NCBI GenBank assembly: GCA_902363455.1
Contig: CABJAC010000003.1
Location: 1-64,000 of the forward strand
From: Caryophanales bacterium
Lineage (GTDB): Bacteria > Bacillota > Bacilli > Exiguobacteriales > Exiguobacteriaceae
DNA: 64,000 nucleotides
Reading direction: 5' to 3'
Shown here: positions 56,197 through 64,000 of the stretch, one piece after another
Layout: every line of letters starts with the position of its first letter
Position numbering within the stretch: position 1 is the first letter of the stretch
Made by a program: the position numbers and the translations under genes
Notes under the pieces: generated by a model
The model's input: only the letters and a program-made list of their open reading frames with translations
What the model was told of the DNA's origin: nothing
The model's database searches: none

Positions 56197-56443
56197 TGGA
56201 CACTTTTACGTTACCCCTTCACTTTTCCCTTGCTTCGAAATCGTGAAGTCTCACATCAGTTTAAGATCACCGATCTAAAAAAGATATGAATCGCCCTGAT
56301 AAGAAATCTATCAAGAGAATGTTGTCCATCATTCTTGAGCCGTTTACAGGTGGCGACCTGAGATGAAATTTGTTGAACGGTTTTCCGGGAACCAATTCGA
56401 CTCGACGTTCATCTGACGTCTTTCCAAATCATTTGGTACCTTT

Positions 56444-56471
56444 ATTATAACAAACATTTTAGTTTATGCAA
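56444..56471 (-). promoter_or_regulatory. Promoter of the large RNA
   Basis: TTGCAT (56466-56471, complement), 16-base spacer, perfect TATAAT (56444-56449). It sits after the spo0A terminator, so the RNA is its own transcription unit. Confidence 0.82.
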
Positions 56472-56505
56472 CATTTATTTAATGAATATTCAGTATTTTC
56501 TATAT

Positions 56506-56556
56506 AAAAAGACAGACGGCTCGGTACTATGTACTCCGAGCTATCCGTCTTTTTTG
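56506..56556 (-). terminator. Terminator after spo0A
   Basis: Long stem GACGG..AGCTCGG.GTAC / GTAC.CCGAGC.CGTC with T5 on the minus strand (A/T run on both sides). Confidence 0.88.
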
Positions 56557-56557
56557 T

Positions 56558-57271
56558 TTACGATCCATTCATGTGGTTGGAAACATAGGAAATAAATTCT
56601 GAGTTTTTCGGACTTTTTTGTTGTTCAATCCGACCAGTGAACAAGTTGTGTTCACTCATGCCTTCTTTCCACGCTGACTTAATCGCGTGACGCATCGCCC
56701 GTTCGACACGTGAAGAGGTTGTCTGATGTTTTTTTGCAATCATCGGATATAACTCTTTTGTGATCAGACCTAATAAATCTTCCCGTTCCAACACCATCAA
56801 GACCGCATCTTTTAAATACGTAAACCCTTTGATATGCGGAGCGATTCCGATTTCCCGTAATGTCGTTCCGACCTTTGTTTCGACCGGCTCCACTTGATTC
56901 GTCTGCACTCCATGAACGACAAGACGAATTTTATTAACGAGCTGATCAAGGCTGAACGGTTTTAATAAAAAGTAAGCAGCCCCGAGTGAAACAGCTTGTT
57001 GCGATACTTCATCTTTACCAAAAGCACTTAACATGATAACAGCCGGGCTGTTCTCATGATTCATCAAAGCCTCTAAAACTCCCAGTCCGTCAAGATGCGG
57101 CATGATGATGTCGAGCAACAAAACGTCTGTCTCGACGTGTTGCAATTTCTCAAGACAACTTTCGCCGTTATAAGCGACACATACTACTTCCATATCTTCC
57201 TGAAGAGATAGATGTTGGCGAATCAATTCGACCATTTCTCGGTTATCATCTGCAATCCCGACTCTAATCAA
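56558..57271 (-). CDS. spo0A: Spo0A-like response regulator
   Basis: Master regulator of stationary-phase genes. Receiver domain 1-120: Asp8/Asp9 (IADDN), phospho-Asp54 (LLLDIIMPH), Ser81 and Lys104 (LLKPF). Spo0A-specific DNA-binding domain ~135-230 with the recognition helix SSRVERAMRHAIKSAW. Length 237 aa versus about 260 in sporulators. TTG start at 57271 with GGGGTG upstream. Begins three bases after recN, with no spoIVB between them. Likely used here for non-sporulation control (inference). Confidence 0.93.
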   Translation of the reverse strand: MIRVGIADDNREMVELIRQHLSLQEDMEVVCVAYNGESCLEKLQHVETDVLLLDIIMPHLDGLGVLEALMNHENSPAVIMLSAFGKDEVSQQAVSLGAAYFLLKPFSLDQLVNKIRLVVHGVQTNQVEPVETKVGTTLREIGIAPHIKGFTYLKDAVLMVLEREDLLGLITKELYPMIAKKHQTTSSRVERAMRHAIKSAWKEGMSEHNLFTGRIEQQKSPKNSEFISYVSNHMNGS

Positions 57272-57274
57272 TTG

Positions 57275-58981
57275 TTACACCCCATTTTTAAGCGACTCTT
57301 TCATACTCATTGCCTGCTCCATCAGCTCTGTTGCATGACGTAGTGTCAAATCTGTCATATGTGTTCCGGAGATCATCCGCCCGAGTTCATTGCCACGTTC
57401 CGAATCCGTCAAGACATTGACTTGTGTCGTCGTCCGGTCTGTTTCTTCGATTTTACGGATGTATAAATGTTGATCTGCAATTGATGCCACTTGCGGCAGA
57501 TGCGTAATGCACAGCACCTGGCTGTCGATCGACAGACGGTAAATCTTTTCTGCCATCGCTTGCGCGACGCGTCCGGATACCCCTGTATCGACCTCATCAA
57601 AGATGATCGACGCCACACCGACCGAGCGGGAGAAAATCGATTTCAGCCCTAGCATAATCCGGGACAGTTCTCCACCTGATGCGACTTTCCCCAGTGATTT
57701 AAACGGTTCGCCAGCATTCGTCATAATATAAAATTCGACGAAATCAATTCCATTCCGGCGTAAGACCGGTGCTTTGCCGTCCTGTAAAAATCTAATTTCG
57801 AACCGGGCTTTTTCCATGTACAGCTGACGCAGTTCTTGATGGATTGCTTCTCCTAACAGATGCGCCGCTTTGCGCCGAACCTGAGACAACTCTCCACCGA
57901 TATCAAACAGTTCGCTTTCGAGCTGTTCGACTTCCAATTTCAACTTTTCAATCCGCTCGTCCCGGTTTGTCATCGTATCCAACTCAACACCGATTTTTTC
58001 CCCGTACGCAATGACTTCTTCAATCGTCGCTCCGTATTTTCGTTTCAACTGCTGGAAAACGGATAACCGCAGTTCAATCTCATCCAGCCGGTTCGAATCG
58101 AACTCCAGCGTCTCGAGTTGATCACGAATCGCATAGCCAACTTCTTCGAGCACATAAAAAGCGTTGGCCAGTGTGTCACTTTGTCCGGAAAACTCCTCAT
58201 CGATGCTGGATGCCTGCTGTAACTCGCGCATCGCGTCTCCGACCGAATCAATTCCCCGTCGTTCGTCATGTAACGCGTCATAAGCAGCACTCAGCGAAGC
58301 ATGCAGTTTTTCAAAGTTTGCCAATCGATTTCGTTCGCTCAATAAATCTTCTTCTTCGCCTTTTCGGAGTTTGGCACTATCAATCTCTTCCGTTTGGAAT
58401 GATAGCAGATCGATTCGTTGTGCCAGCTCCTGCTCACTTTGTGCCAGCGCCTGCAAAGCGTCCCGTTTTTCTTCATACAGTTGGAAACGGGTTTGATACC
58501 GTGTGAGAATCGGCGTAATGGTTTCTTGACCAAAATCATCTAAAATCGTCTGATGATACGTGCTCTCCATTAGATGCTGATGTTCGTGCTGACCGTGTAA
58601 ATCCACCAATGCACGCCCGAATTCGCGTAGAATCGTCAAGGTGACGAGCTTGTGATTGACCCGGCAGACACTTTTTCCAGAAGCGAACAAGTCACGACGC
58701 AGAATGATCATCCCGTCTTCCATATCAATCCCGTATTCTTCCGCCAACGTATACGCCATGTGACCGTCTTCAATCATGAACAGCCCTTCCAGCTCGGCTT
58801 TATCTTCCCCGTACCGAACGAACTCTGCCGATCCACGGCCTCCAATCAACAGTCCGATGGCATCGAGGACAATCGATTTCCCGGCCCCGGTTTCTCCGGT
58901 CAGGACAGTCATTCCTTTTTTGAAGTCGATTTGTAATTGATCAATGATTGCAAATTGTTTTATTGATAATTCAGCTAACAT
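57275..58981 (-). CDS. recN: DNA repair protein RecN
   Basis: SMC-like ATPase acting at double-strand breaks. 568 aa. Walker A GETGAGKS (29-36) at the N-terminus, two coiled-coil arms (~150-380), then SGGELSRIMLGLKSI and Walker B IIFDEVDTGVSGRVAQAM (~450-470), CITHLPQVAS. Starts 12 bases after argR, so co-transcribed. Confidence 0.97.
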   Translation of the reverse strand: MLAELSIKQFAIIDQLQIDFKKGMTVLTGETGAGKSIVLDAIGLLIGGRGSAEFVRYGEDKAELEGLFMIEDGHMAYTLAEEYGIDMEDGMIILRRDLFASGKSVCRVNHKLVTLTILREFGRALVDLHGQHEHQHLMESTYHQTILDDFGQETITPILTRYQTRFQLYEEKRDALQALAQSEQELAQRIDLLSFQTEEIDSAKLRKGEEEDLLSERNRLANFEKLHASLSAAYDALHDERRGIDSVGDAMRELQQASSIDEEFSGQSDTLANAFYVLEEVGYAIRDQLETLEFDSNRLDEIELRLSVFQQLKRKYGATIEEVIAYGEKIGVELDTMTNRDERIEKLKLEVEQLESELFDIGGELSQVRRKAAHLLGEAIHQELRQLYMEKARFEIRFLQDGKAPVLRRNGIDFVEFYIMTNAGEPFKSLGKVASGGELSRIMLGLKSIFSRSVGVASIIFDEVDTGVSGRVAQAMAEKIYRLSIDSQVLCITHLPQVASIADQHLYIRKIEETDRTTTQVNVLTDSERGNELGRMISGTHMTDLTLRHATELMEQAMSMKESLKNGV

Positions 58982-58993
58982 CGTGTCAACTCC

Positions 58994-59443
58994 TTAAAGC
59001 ATCCCTAAGATACGTTCCTTCACTTCTTCCGCTGTCTCTTCACTTCGTGCAATCATCAGTATCGTATCATCCCCGCAGACCGTTCCGAGAAGTTCTGTCC
59101 AACTCAAATGATCGAGCAGTACGCCTAGTGCGTTTGCATTTCCCGGCAGCACATGCATGACGATCAAATTTTGAGCGGAATCAATCGAGATAAAGCTGTC
59201 CCCGAGCAAGCGACGTAGCTTCCCTAGTGGATTAAAACGCTGATCAGCCGGCAGGCTGTATTTATAACGACCGTCGTTGAGCGGCACTTTGACAAGGTGG
59301 AGTTCCTTGATGTCGCGCGAAACAGTCGCTTGCGTAACTTTATATCCTGCATTTCGAAGTTCTTCCACCAATTCATCCTGTGTCTCGATTTCCGACTGCG
59401 TAATGATTTCCCGAATCTTGATTAACCGTTGCCCCTTTGTCAT
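58994..59443 (-). CDS. argR: Arginine repressor ArgR/AhrC
   Basis: 149 aa. N-terminal winged HTH ([20 protein letters not shown]) and C-terminal hexamer/arginine domain with GTVCGDDT. Represses arginine synthesis and turns on catabolism when arginine binds. Its own promoter appears to be in 59444-59530 (TACAAT box). A candidate target is the box upstream of artPQR. Confidence 0.96.
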   Translation of the reverse strand: MTKGQRLIKIREIITQSEIETQDELVEELRNAGYKVTQATVSRDIKELHLVKVPLNDGRYKYSLPADQRFNPLGKLRRLLGDSFISIDSAQNLIVMHVLPGNANALGVLLDHLSWTELLGTVCGDDTILMIARSEETAEEVKERILGML

Positions 59444-59532
59444 CCTTGCACCTCACAGTTTTTCTTCACTGATACTATTGTAATCCAATAATTCGATAAA
59501 AGTCCATGCCTGCCCTGTTATTCAGCCAAAAT

Positions 59533-59568
59533 CAAAAGCAGACTTCATCTGACGACGAAGTCTGCTTT
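59533..59568 (-). terminator. Terminator after tlyA, before argR
   Basis: AGCAGACTTC / GAAGTCTGCT stem with TTTT downstream on minus. Confidence 0.85.
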
Positions 59569-59572
59569 CCCG

Positions 59573-60382
59573 TTATAAGGCCGCATGGGCCAATCGGACT
59601 GTTTCGAGCGGATCGACTGTTTCATCCATTCCTGCCGCCTTGAGTTGGGCATGAAGCAGAAACTCGATGTTGCCTTCTCCGCCGGTAATCGGTGAAAAAT
59701 CAAGCTGCTTTACATAAAATCCTTCGCGGACGAAGAAATCGACCATTTCCTTTAAAACCCGCTCATGAATCCGTTCATCGCGGACGATCCCTTTTTTCCC
59801 GACATCATCCCGTCCTGCCTCAAACTGCGGTTTGACAAGAGCAATGACATCACCATCCGGTTGTAAAATCGCCTTCAATGGCGGCAAAATCAACTTTAGG
59901 GAAATAAAAGAGACATCAATCGTCGCGAAGCTTGGAGCGACTGGAAACATATCTGGTGTCGCATGACGAAAATTCGTTTTCTCCATCGCTGTCACTCGAT
60001 CATCCGAACGTAATTTCCAATCCAGTTGGTTCGAACCGACATCAAGAGCATACATATGAGCGGCACCGTTTTGAAGCGCACAGTCCGTAAATCCACCGGT
60101 TGAAGATCCGATGTCGAGCCCCGTCCGTTCAGATACATTGATGTCAAAGATATCAAGCGCCTTCTCCATCTTGAATCCGCCGCGCCCGACATATGGCATG
60201 ACTTGACCTTTGACCGTCAAATCAATATCAGACTTTACTTTTTCTCCGGCTTTTTCCAACCGTTCCGTTCCGCTGAATACAAGACCTGCCATGATAGTTC
60301 GTTTTGCTTTTTCACGTGTTTCACATAAACCACGCTCGACGAGTAAGACGTCGAGGCGGATTTTTTTTACAGTTTCCATCAA
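59573..60382 (-). CDS. TlyA-family rRNA 2'-O-methyltransferase (YqxC type)
   Basis: 269 aa. N-terminal S4 RNA-binding domain (RLDVLLVERGLCETREKAKRTIMAGLVFSG, 8-37) and an FtsJ-like methyltransferase domain (DIGSSTGGFTDCALQNGAAHMYALDVG, ~90-116; ALVKPQFEAGRDDVGKKGI, ~180-198). Family members methylate 16S/23S rRNA; the exact site is unknown. Four bases downstream of dxs, so co-transcribed. It ends at the argR-facing terminator. Confidence 0.92.
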   Translation of the reverse strand: MMETVKKIRLDVLLVERGLCETREKAKRTIMAGLVFSGTERLEKAGEKVKSDIDLTVKGQVMPYVGRGGFKMEKALDIFDINVSERTGLDIGSSTGGFTDCALQNGAAHMYALDVGSNQLDWKLRSDDRVTAMEKTNFRHATPDMFPVAPSFATIDVSFISLKLILPPLKAILQPDGDVIALVKPQFEAGRDDVGKKGIVRDERIHERVLKEMVDFFVREGFYVKQLDFSPITGGEGNIEFLLHAQLKAAGMDETVDPLETVRLAHAAL

Positions 60383-60385
60383 TCG

Positions 60386-62272
60386 TTACACACTCTGTTT
60401 CTTTCCTTGATTGACAAACGAACGGACTTCTTCCGCAATTTGTCCAGGTAATAATCCGATTTCTTCTAACAATTCATTGACACCGCCGTGTTCGATATAC
60501 CAATCCGGAATACCAAACCGTTTGACACGCGGGAACGCTTCCTGTTCGTTGGCATGTTCAAGAACTGCGGAACCAAATCCACCTTTCAGGACAGCCTCTT
60601 CGAGTGTCACGAGCGGAATCCCTTCTGCATATAACGCATCCAACATTTTTTCATCCAGCGGTTTGATCGTCCGGGCGTTAATGACACGTACCGATAGATC
60701 GCCTTCAAGAAGTTCTGCGATTTTCAATGCATCTTGCACTTGCGGACCAAACGCCATGATGGCGACATCGGTTCCTTCGCGTTCCACTTCCCATGTATCC
60801 AGTGAGATCTCATGGAGTGTTTCGTCCATCGTGACACCGATTCCTTCACCACGCGGGAAACGTACGGCAATCGGACCTTCGTATTTGACAGCGGAATACA
60901 GTAAATGCTGCAATTCATTTTCATCCTTCGCCATGACGATGCGAATGTTTGGTACGTGACGCATGAAGGCAATATCAAAGACACCTTGGTGTGTCTCGCC
61001 GTCAGCACCAACAAGTCCTGAACGGTCGATTGTGAAGGTCACGTCAAGATTTTGACGGGCCACATCGTGGACCAATTGATCATAGGCGCGTTGGAAGAAC
61101 GTTGAATAAATCGACACGACCGGCTTCATGCCTTGCGTGGCTTGCCCGGCAGCAAACGTGACTGCATGTTGTTCCGCAATCCCGACATCAAACATTCGGT
61201 CGGGGAATTCTTTTTCGAAACAATCGAGTTTCGATCCGACGCTCATCGCCGGTGTGATCAATGTCAGCTTTTCATCCTCACGTGCCATCTTTGTCAGCGT
61301 ATCTGCTACCGTGAACGAATAGCTTGGTGCTTTCGATTTTCCTTTGATGACTTCTCCGGACTCGATCTTATACGGTCCAAGACCATGCCACGTGCCGACT
61401 CCGTCGTACTCGGCAGGACGGTATCCTTTTCCTTTTTTCGTGATGACATGAAGCAGGACAGGTCCTTCTTCTTTTTTGACGTAGTTCAACTGTTCAATCA
61501 AATCATTTAAATCATGACCGTCGACCGGTCCGTAATAGTTGAAACCAAGCTCTTCAAAGAACATCCCAGGAACAAGCGCCCCTTTAACAGCTTCTTTGAT
61601 TTTTTCTCCACCTTTTTCAAGTTTTCCGCCAATCAACGGAATTTTTTTGATTAAAGTTTCAAGTTCATCCTGCGCATAACGAACTTTCCGCGAAGAACGA
61701 ATGCGTCCTAGCATTTGGTGCATGGCTCCAACATTCGGTGCAATCGACATCTCGTTGTCGTTTAGGATCACGATGACGTTTTGTTGTTCCGCTCCGATAT
61801 GATTCAAAGCTTCAAGCGCCATTCCTCCTGTCAAAGCCCCATCACCGATGATGGCAATCGCCCGATCATCGTTCCCTTTTAATTCATTGGAAACGGCAAT
61901 CCCCATTGCAGCTGAGAGCGATGTTGAACTGTGACCAGTTTCCCAGACATCATGGATACTTTCATTACGTTTCGGGAAACCACATAGTCCTTTATGTTGA
62001 CGCAATGTATCAAATTGTCCTGCACGTCCGGTCAAGATTTTATGCACATACGCTTGATGCCCGACATCCCAAACGAATTTGTCGTTTGGACTATCAAATT
62101 CCCGATGCAGCGCTAACGTCAGTTCAACGACACCCAGGTTAGGTGCCAAATGTCCACCCGTAGTTGCTAACTCTTCAATCAAAAAGCGTCGAATATCGCC
62201 CGCAAATACTTCTAATTCCGAGACTGACATGCGCTTTAAAAATGACGGATCCTGTATTTCTGTCAACTTCAT
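60386..62272 (-). CDS. dxs: 1-deoxy-D-xylulose-5-phosphate synthase
   Basis: First step of the MEP isoprenoid pathway, TPP enzyme. 628 aa. Substrate His in [19 protein letters not shown] motif [18 protein letters not shown] ... ILNDNEMSI; second part [21 protein letters not shown]; transketolase C-domain. Full length. Starts after the ispA terminator, with tlyA downstream. Confidence 0.97.
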   Translation of the reverse strand: MKLTEIQDPSFLKRMSVSELEVFAGDIRRFLIEELATTGGHLAPNLGVVELTLALHREFDSPNDKFVWDVGHQAYVHKILTGRAGQFDTLRQHKGLCGFPKRNESIHDVWETGHSSTSLSAAMGIAVSNELKGNDDRAIAIIGDGALTGGMALEALNHIGAEQQNVIVILNDNEMSIAPNVGAMHQMLGRIRSSRKVRYAQDELETLIKKIPLIGGKLEKGGEKIKEAVKGALVPGMFFEELGFNYYGPVDGHDLNDLIEQLNYVKKEEGPVLLHVITKKGKGYRPAEYDGVGTWHGLGPYKIESGEVIKGKSKAPSYSFTVADTLTKMAREDEKLTLITPAMSVGSKLDCFEKEFPDRMFDVGIAEQHAVTFAAGQATQGMKPVVSIYSTFFQRAYDQLVHDVARQNLDVTFTIDRSGLVGADGETHQGVFDIAFMRHVPNIRIVMAKDENELQHLLYSAVKYEGPIAVRFPRGEGIGVTMDETLHEISLDTWEVEREGTDVAIMAFGPQVQDALKIAELLEGDLSVRVINARTIKPLDEKMLDALYAEGIPLVTLEEAVLKGGFGSAVLEHANEQEAFPRVKRFGIPDWYIEHGGVNELLEEIGLLPGQIAEEVRSFVNQGKKQSV

Positions 62273-62361
62273 ACCTTACCGCCTCTTTCCCTTACATTCT
62301 TATATGGTTTGTACCCTACATTGTACTAGAACAATCTTTCGAACGCTACATTACCGGCACA

Positions 62362-62389
62362 TAAAAAAAAGACGGCGCATGGCGCCGTC
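62362..62389 (-). terminator. Terminator between ispA and dxs
   Basis: GACGGCGC / GCGCCGTC then T8 on the minus strand. Confidence 0.93.
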
Positions 62390-62393
62390 CATC

Positions 62394-63263
62394 TTAATGG
62401 TCGCGCTTGACGACAAAGTCGAGTAGTTCCTTAAGCGGCGTTGCTTCAACGGAAAGAGCTTCAATCGCTTCATTCGCCGCCGCCACTTGTGCTGCAAGCG
62501 CCCGCTTTGCACCATCGAGACCAAGTAACTTCGGATAAGTCGCTTTATCGTTTCCTTCATCGCTCCCGACAGGCTTTCCGATTTTTTCTGCATCTCCGGT
62601 CACATCGAGGATGTCATCTTGAATTTGGAACGCAATCCCGAGATGACGTCCATATCGTTTCAAATGGGTAATATCCGTGTCCGTGACTTGTGCCAAAATC
62701 CCGCCTGCTTCCACTGCGAAGATTAACAATGCGCCTGTTTTCCGGCGATGGATCGACTCTAATTCCTGAGCATCATTAATGCCACCGCGTTCGCCGAGCA
62801 TATCGTCGAGTTGTCCGCCCACCATTCCAGCAGCACCTGCTGCTGTTGCCAGGCGTTCAACGAGCTTCACTTTGACTTCTGCCGATGCCTGCGTTTCTAG
62901 TAAACATGTAAAAGCGTTTGTCAGCAAGGCATCGCCTGCAAGAATCGCCGTTGCTTCGTCAAACTGGATGTGATTGGTTGGTCGACCACGTCGCATATCA
63001 TCATCATCCATCGCTGGTAAGTCATCGTGGATCAGCGAGTATGTATGAATCATCTCAAGTGCTGCGGCTGTCGCATCCCCGTTTTTTCGATCTATTCCGT
63101 ATGCGTCAAGAACGGCATAAATCAAAGCCGGACGAACACGTTTCCCGCCGGCATCAAGCGAATAGCGCATCGCTTCCCGTAAACGATCCGGTGCTTCGAG
63201 ACGGTTCATAAAGGTTTCCAGTGCTTGTTCGACTTGCGTTTTCCACTCTGTTAAGACAATCAT
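62394..63263 (-). CDS. ispA: Farnesyl diphosphate synthase-type polyprenyl synthase
   Basis: 289 aa. First Asp-rich motif SLIHDDLPAMDDDDMRRGRPT (~83-97), second FQIQDDILDVTGD (~222-232). Residues two before DD..D and general length match Bacillus FPP synthase. Makes C15 (maybe C20) diphosphate for quinones and lipid carriers. ATG overlaps the xseB stop (ATGA). Confidence 0.95.
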   Translation of the reverse strand: MIVLTEWKTQVEQALETFMNRLEAPDRLREAMRYSLDAGGKRVRPALIYAVLDAYGIDRKNGDATAAALEMIHTYSLIHDDLPAMDDDDMRRGRPTNHIQFDEATAILAGDALLTNAFTCLLETQASAEVKVKLVERLATAAGAAGMVGGQLDDMLGERGGINDAQELESIHRRKTGALLIFAVEAGGILAQVTDTDITHLKRYGRHLGIAFQIQDDILDVTGDAEKIGKPVGSDEGNDKATYPKLLGLDGAKRALAAQVAAANEAIEALSVEATPLKELLDFVVKRDH

Positions 63264-63490
63264 TGTGATCCCCCTTTTTCTCGTAACGTGCCATCTTGCT
63301 CTAATATTTGATCGAGTCGTTGTTCGGCTGTCGACAACTTTCCTTGGCAGAATGCAGTCAATTTTACACCTTCCTCGTATAACTTCATCGCTTGTTCCAA
63401 CGGTGCTTCGCCTTCCTCAAGCAATTCGACGATTTCTTCCAGCCGCTCTAATGCTGATTCAAAGGATTGTTCCGTTTCCATCTTCTTCAT
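63260..63490 (-). CDS. xseB: Exodeoxyribonuclease VII small subunit
   Basis: 76 aa helical hairpin: SFESALERLEEIVELLEEGEAPLEQAMKLYEEGVKL is the standard XseB core. Overlaps the end of xseA by 32 bases and ispA by four; xseA-xseB-ispA read as one mRNA. Confidence 0.96.
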   Translation of the reverse strand: MKKMETEQSFESALERLEEIVELLEEGEAPLEQAMKLYEEGVKLTAFCQGKLSTAEQRLDQILEQDGTLREKGGSQ

Positions 63491-64000
63491 CCTCTCGTTT
63501 CGCTAGGATACTTCCGTCATGAAACTGAATTCGGAAGGTCTGATCTGATAATTCAGCCACAGAACGAACCAGTTGTCCATCCTGCTCGACATATGTATAT
63601 CCCCGAAGCAATACTTGCGTCGGACTGACCGAGTCGAGACGGGCAATCATTTGATGAAGCCGTTCCTGTTTCGAATGCACCACGCTGTGAATCCGTTCGA
63701 GCTGCTTGCGTGTACGAAGTACCTGGCGTGTTTGTTCAGCCAAGCGTTCATGCATCGTTATCCGCAACAAACGTTTTGTCCCCTCGGTCACTGCCTGTCG
63801 TTTAGTCTGAAGATTTTGTTTGCTGACCCGGCTCAACTGCATCTCTGCACGATCTAGCCGTTCTTGTTTTAAACCTAACAGGACGCGGGGGGATTTCAAA
63901 CCGTAACTTGTCGCCAGACGGTGGACCTGTTCTTTTTGCTCCCTGATGTACTGAGCATAGTTCCGCGTCAGGCGGCGATTCAGTTCATGAACACGCTTCT
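63459..64000 (-). CDS. xseA: Exodeoxyribonuclease VII large subunit, C-terminal part
   Basis: Open at the window edge; ~180 residues of the C-terminus are present. The coiled-coil region (HELNRRLTRNYAQYIREQKEQVHRL and many R/Q/L repeats) and the last domain LDSVSPTQVLLRGYTYVEQDGQLV are typical of XseA. The nuclease domain and N-terminal OB fold lie beyond base 64000. Degrades single-stranded DNA with XseB. Confidence 0.93.
   Translation of the reverse strand, partial: KRVHELNRRLTRNYAQYIREQKEQVHRLATSYGLKSPRVLLGLKQERLDRAEMQLSRVSKQNLQTKRQAVTEGTKRLLRITMHERLAEQTRQVLRTRKQLERIHSVVHSKQERLHQMIARLDSVSPTQVLLRGYTYVEQDGQLVRSVAELSDQTFRIQFHDGSILAKREDEEDGNGTIL

Larger units (their letters stand above)
55848..56437 (-). 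ncRNA. Large structured non-coding RNA, candidate OLE RNA
   Basis: About 590 bases on the minus strand from a strong promoter to a hairpin terminator, with no plausible coding frame. Many short, mostly perfect stems: CCAAAT/ATTTGG (56424-56436), GACGT/ACGTC (56404-56420), CTATCGA/TCGATAG around GCGA (56010-56027), CCTCTT/AAGAGG (55974-55989), ATAGT/ACTAT (55934-55946). OLE RNA is known to be ~610 nt, mainly in anaerobic or extremophilic Firmicutes, near recN/argR/isoprenoid/bkd-type genes; size and place match. I do not have its consensus to compare, so the family name is inference; that it is an ncRNA is better supported. Not RNase P, tmRNA or 6S by their hallmarks. Confidence 0.7.

Noticed and set aside
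55848..56437. RNase P RNA, tmRNA or 6S RNA as identity of the large RNA
   Set aside because: No conserved RNase P core (GAGGAAAGTCC), no tmRNA tRNA-like ends or tag ORF, and too long for 6S.

Overview
The window is a low-to-mid GC Firmicute chromosome segment. Its gene order (brxB, bmrU, bkd operon, yqzF-type gene, spo0A, recN, argR, tlyA/yqxC, dxs, ispA, xseB, xseA) matches the yqi/yqx region of Bacillus subtilis. Sporulation genes normally found there (spoIVB between recN and spo0A) are missing. That, together with the protein style and the trp/bkd arrangement, suggests Exiguobacterium or a close relative; this is inference from synteny, not a database match. No rRNA or tRNA genes and no CRISPR array were seen.

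Layout. 1-700: end of an IS3-family (IS150-like) element with a frameshifted OrfA. 0.9-8.2 kb: an MFS transporter with an odd start, an orphan multi-domain histidine kinase, a His-tailed membrane protein, and topoisomerase III coupled to an unknown gene. 8.2-11.6 kb: EamA exporter, DHA2 drug exporter and a short-chain dehydrogenase. 11.6-16.4 kb: a compact minus-strand run of RNase Z, an unknown membrane protein, a DUF4430 (transcobalamin-like) lipoprotein and ECF transporter T, A and S parts; the A part is an unusual two-half ATPase. 16.5-25 kb: peptidase T-like, FUSC-type exporter, surface glucosaminidase, PpaC, dienoyl-CoA reductase, ZIP transporter and HD hydrolase. 23.7-26 kb: artPQR-like arginine uptake system with a candidate ArgR box. 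26-31 kb: bacilliredoxin, methyltransferase, Spo0M, TenA under a TPP riboswitch, and a DUF1002 protein. 30.8-32.9 kb: an ABC-F gene behind a leader peptide and a terminator, the layout of a translation-inhibitor-induced attenuator. 33-38.8 kb: AlsT symporter, lipid kinase, M23 peptidase and a MecA/PBP3-type transpeptidase.

38.8-45.8 kb is a complete seven-gene trp operon (trpEGDCFBA, including its own trpG) preceded by two tandem T-box leaders, each with a UGG (Trp) specifier. 45.8-55.5 kb is the branched-chain amino acid catabolic operon ptb-bcd-buk-lpdV-bkdAA-bkdAB-bkdB, with a near-consensus sigma-54 promoter, an upstream palindrome and the activator gene bkdR, whose product starts with a Rossmann-like GxGxxG domain.

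The most striking non-coding element lies between yqzF and spo0A (about 55.85-56.44 kb, minus strand). It is a ~590-nt stretch with its own strong promoter, many short perfect hairpins, a terminator and no convincing ORF. Size and locus fit OLE (ornate large extremophilic) RNA. The right end carries recN, argR, tlyA, dxs, ispA, xseB and the end of xseA, all leftward: isoprenoid precursor synthesis, DNA repair and arginine regulation.
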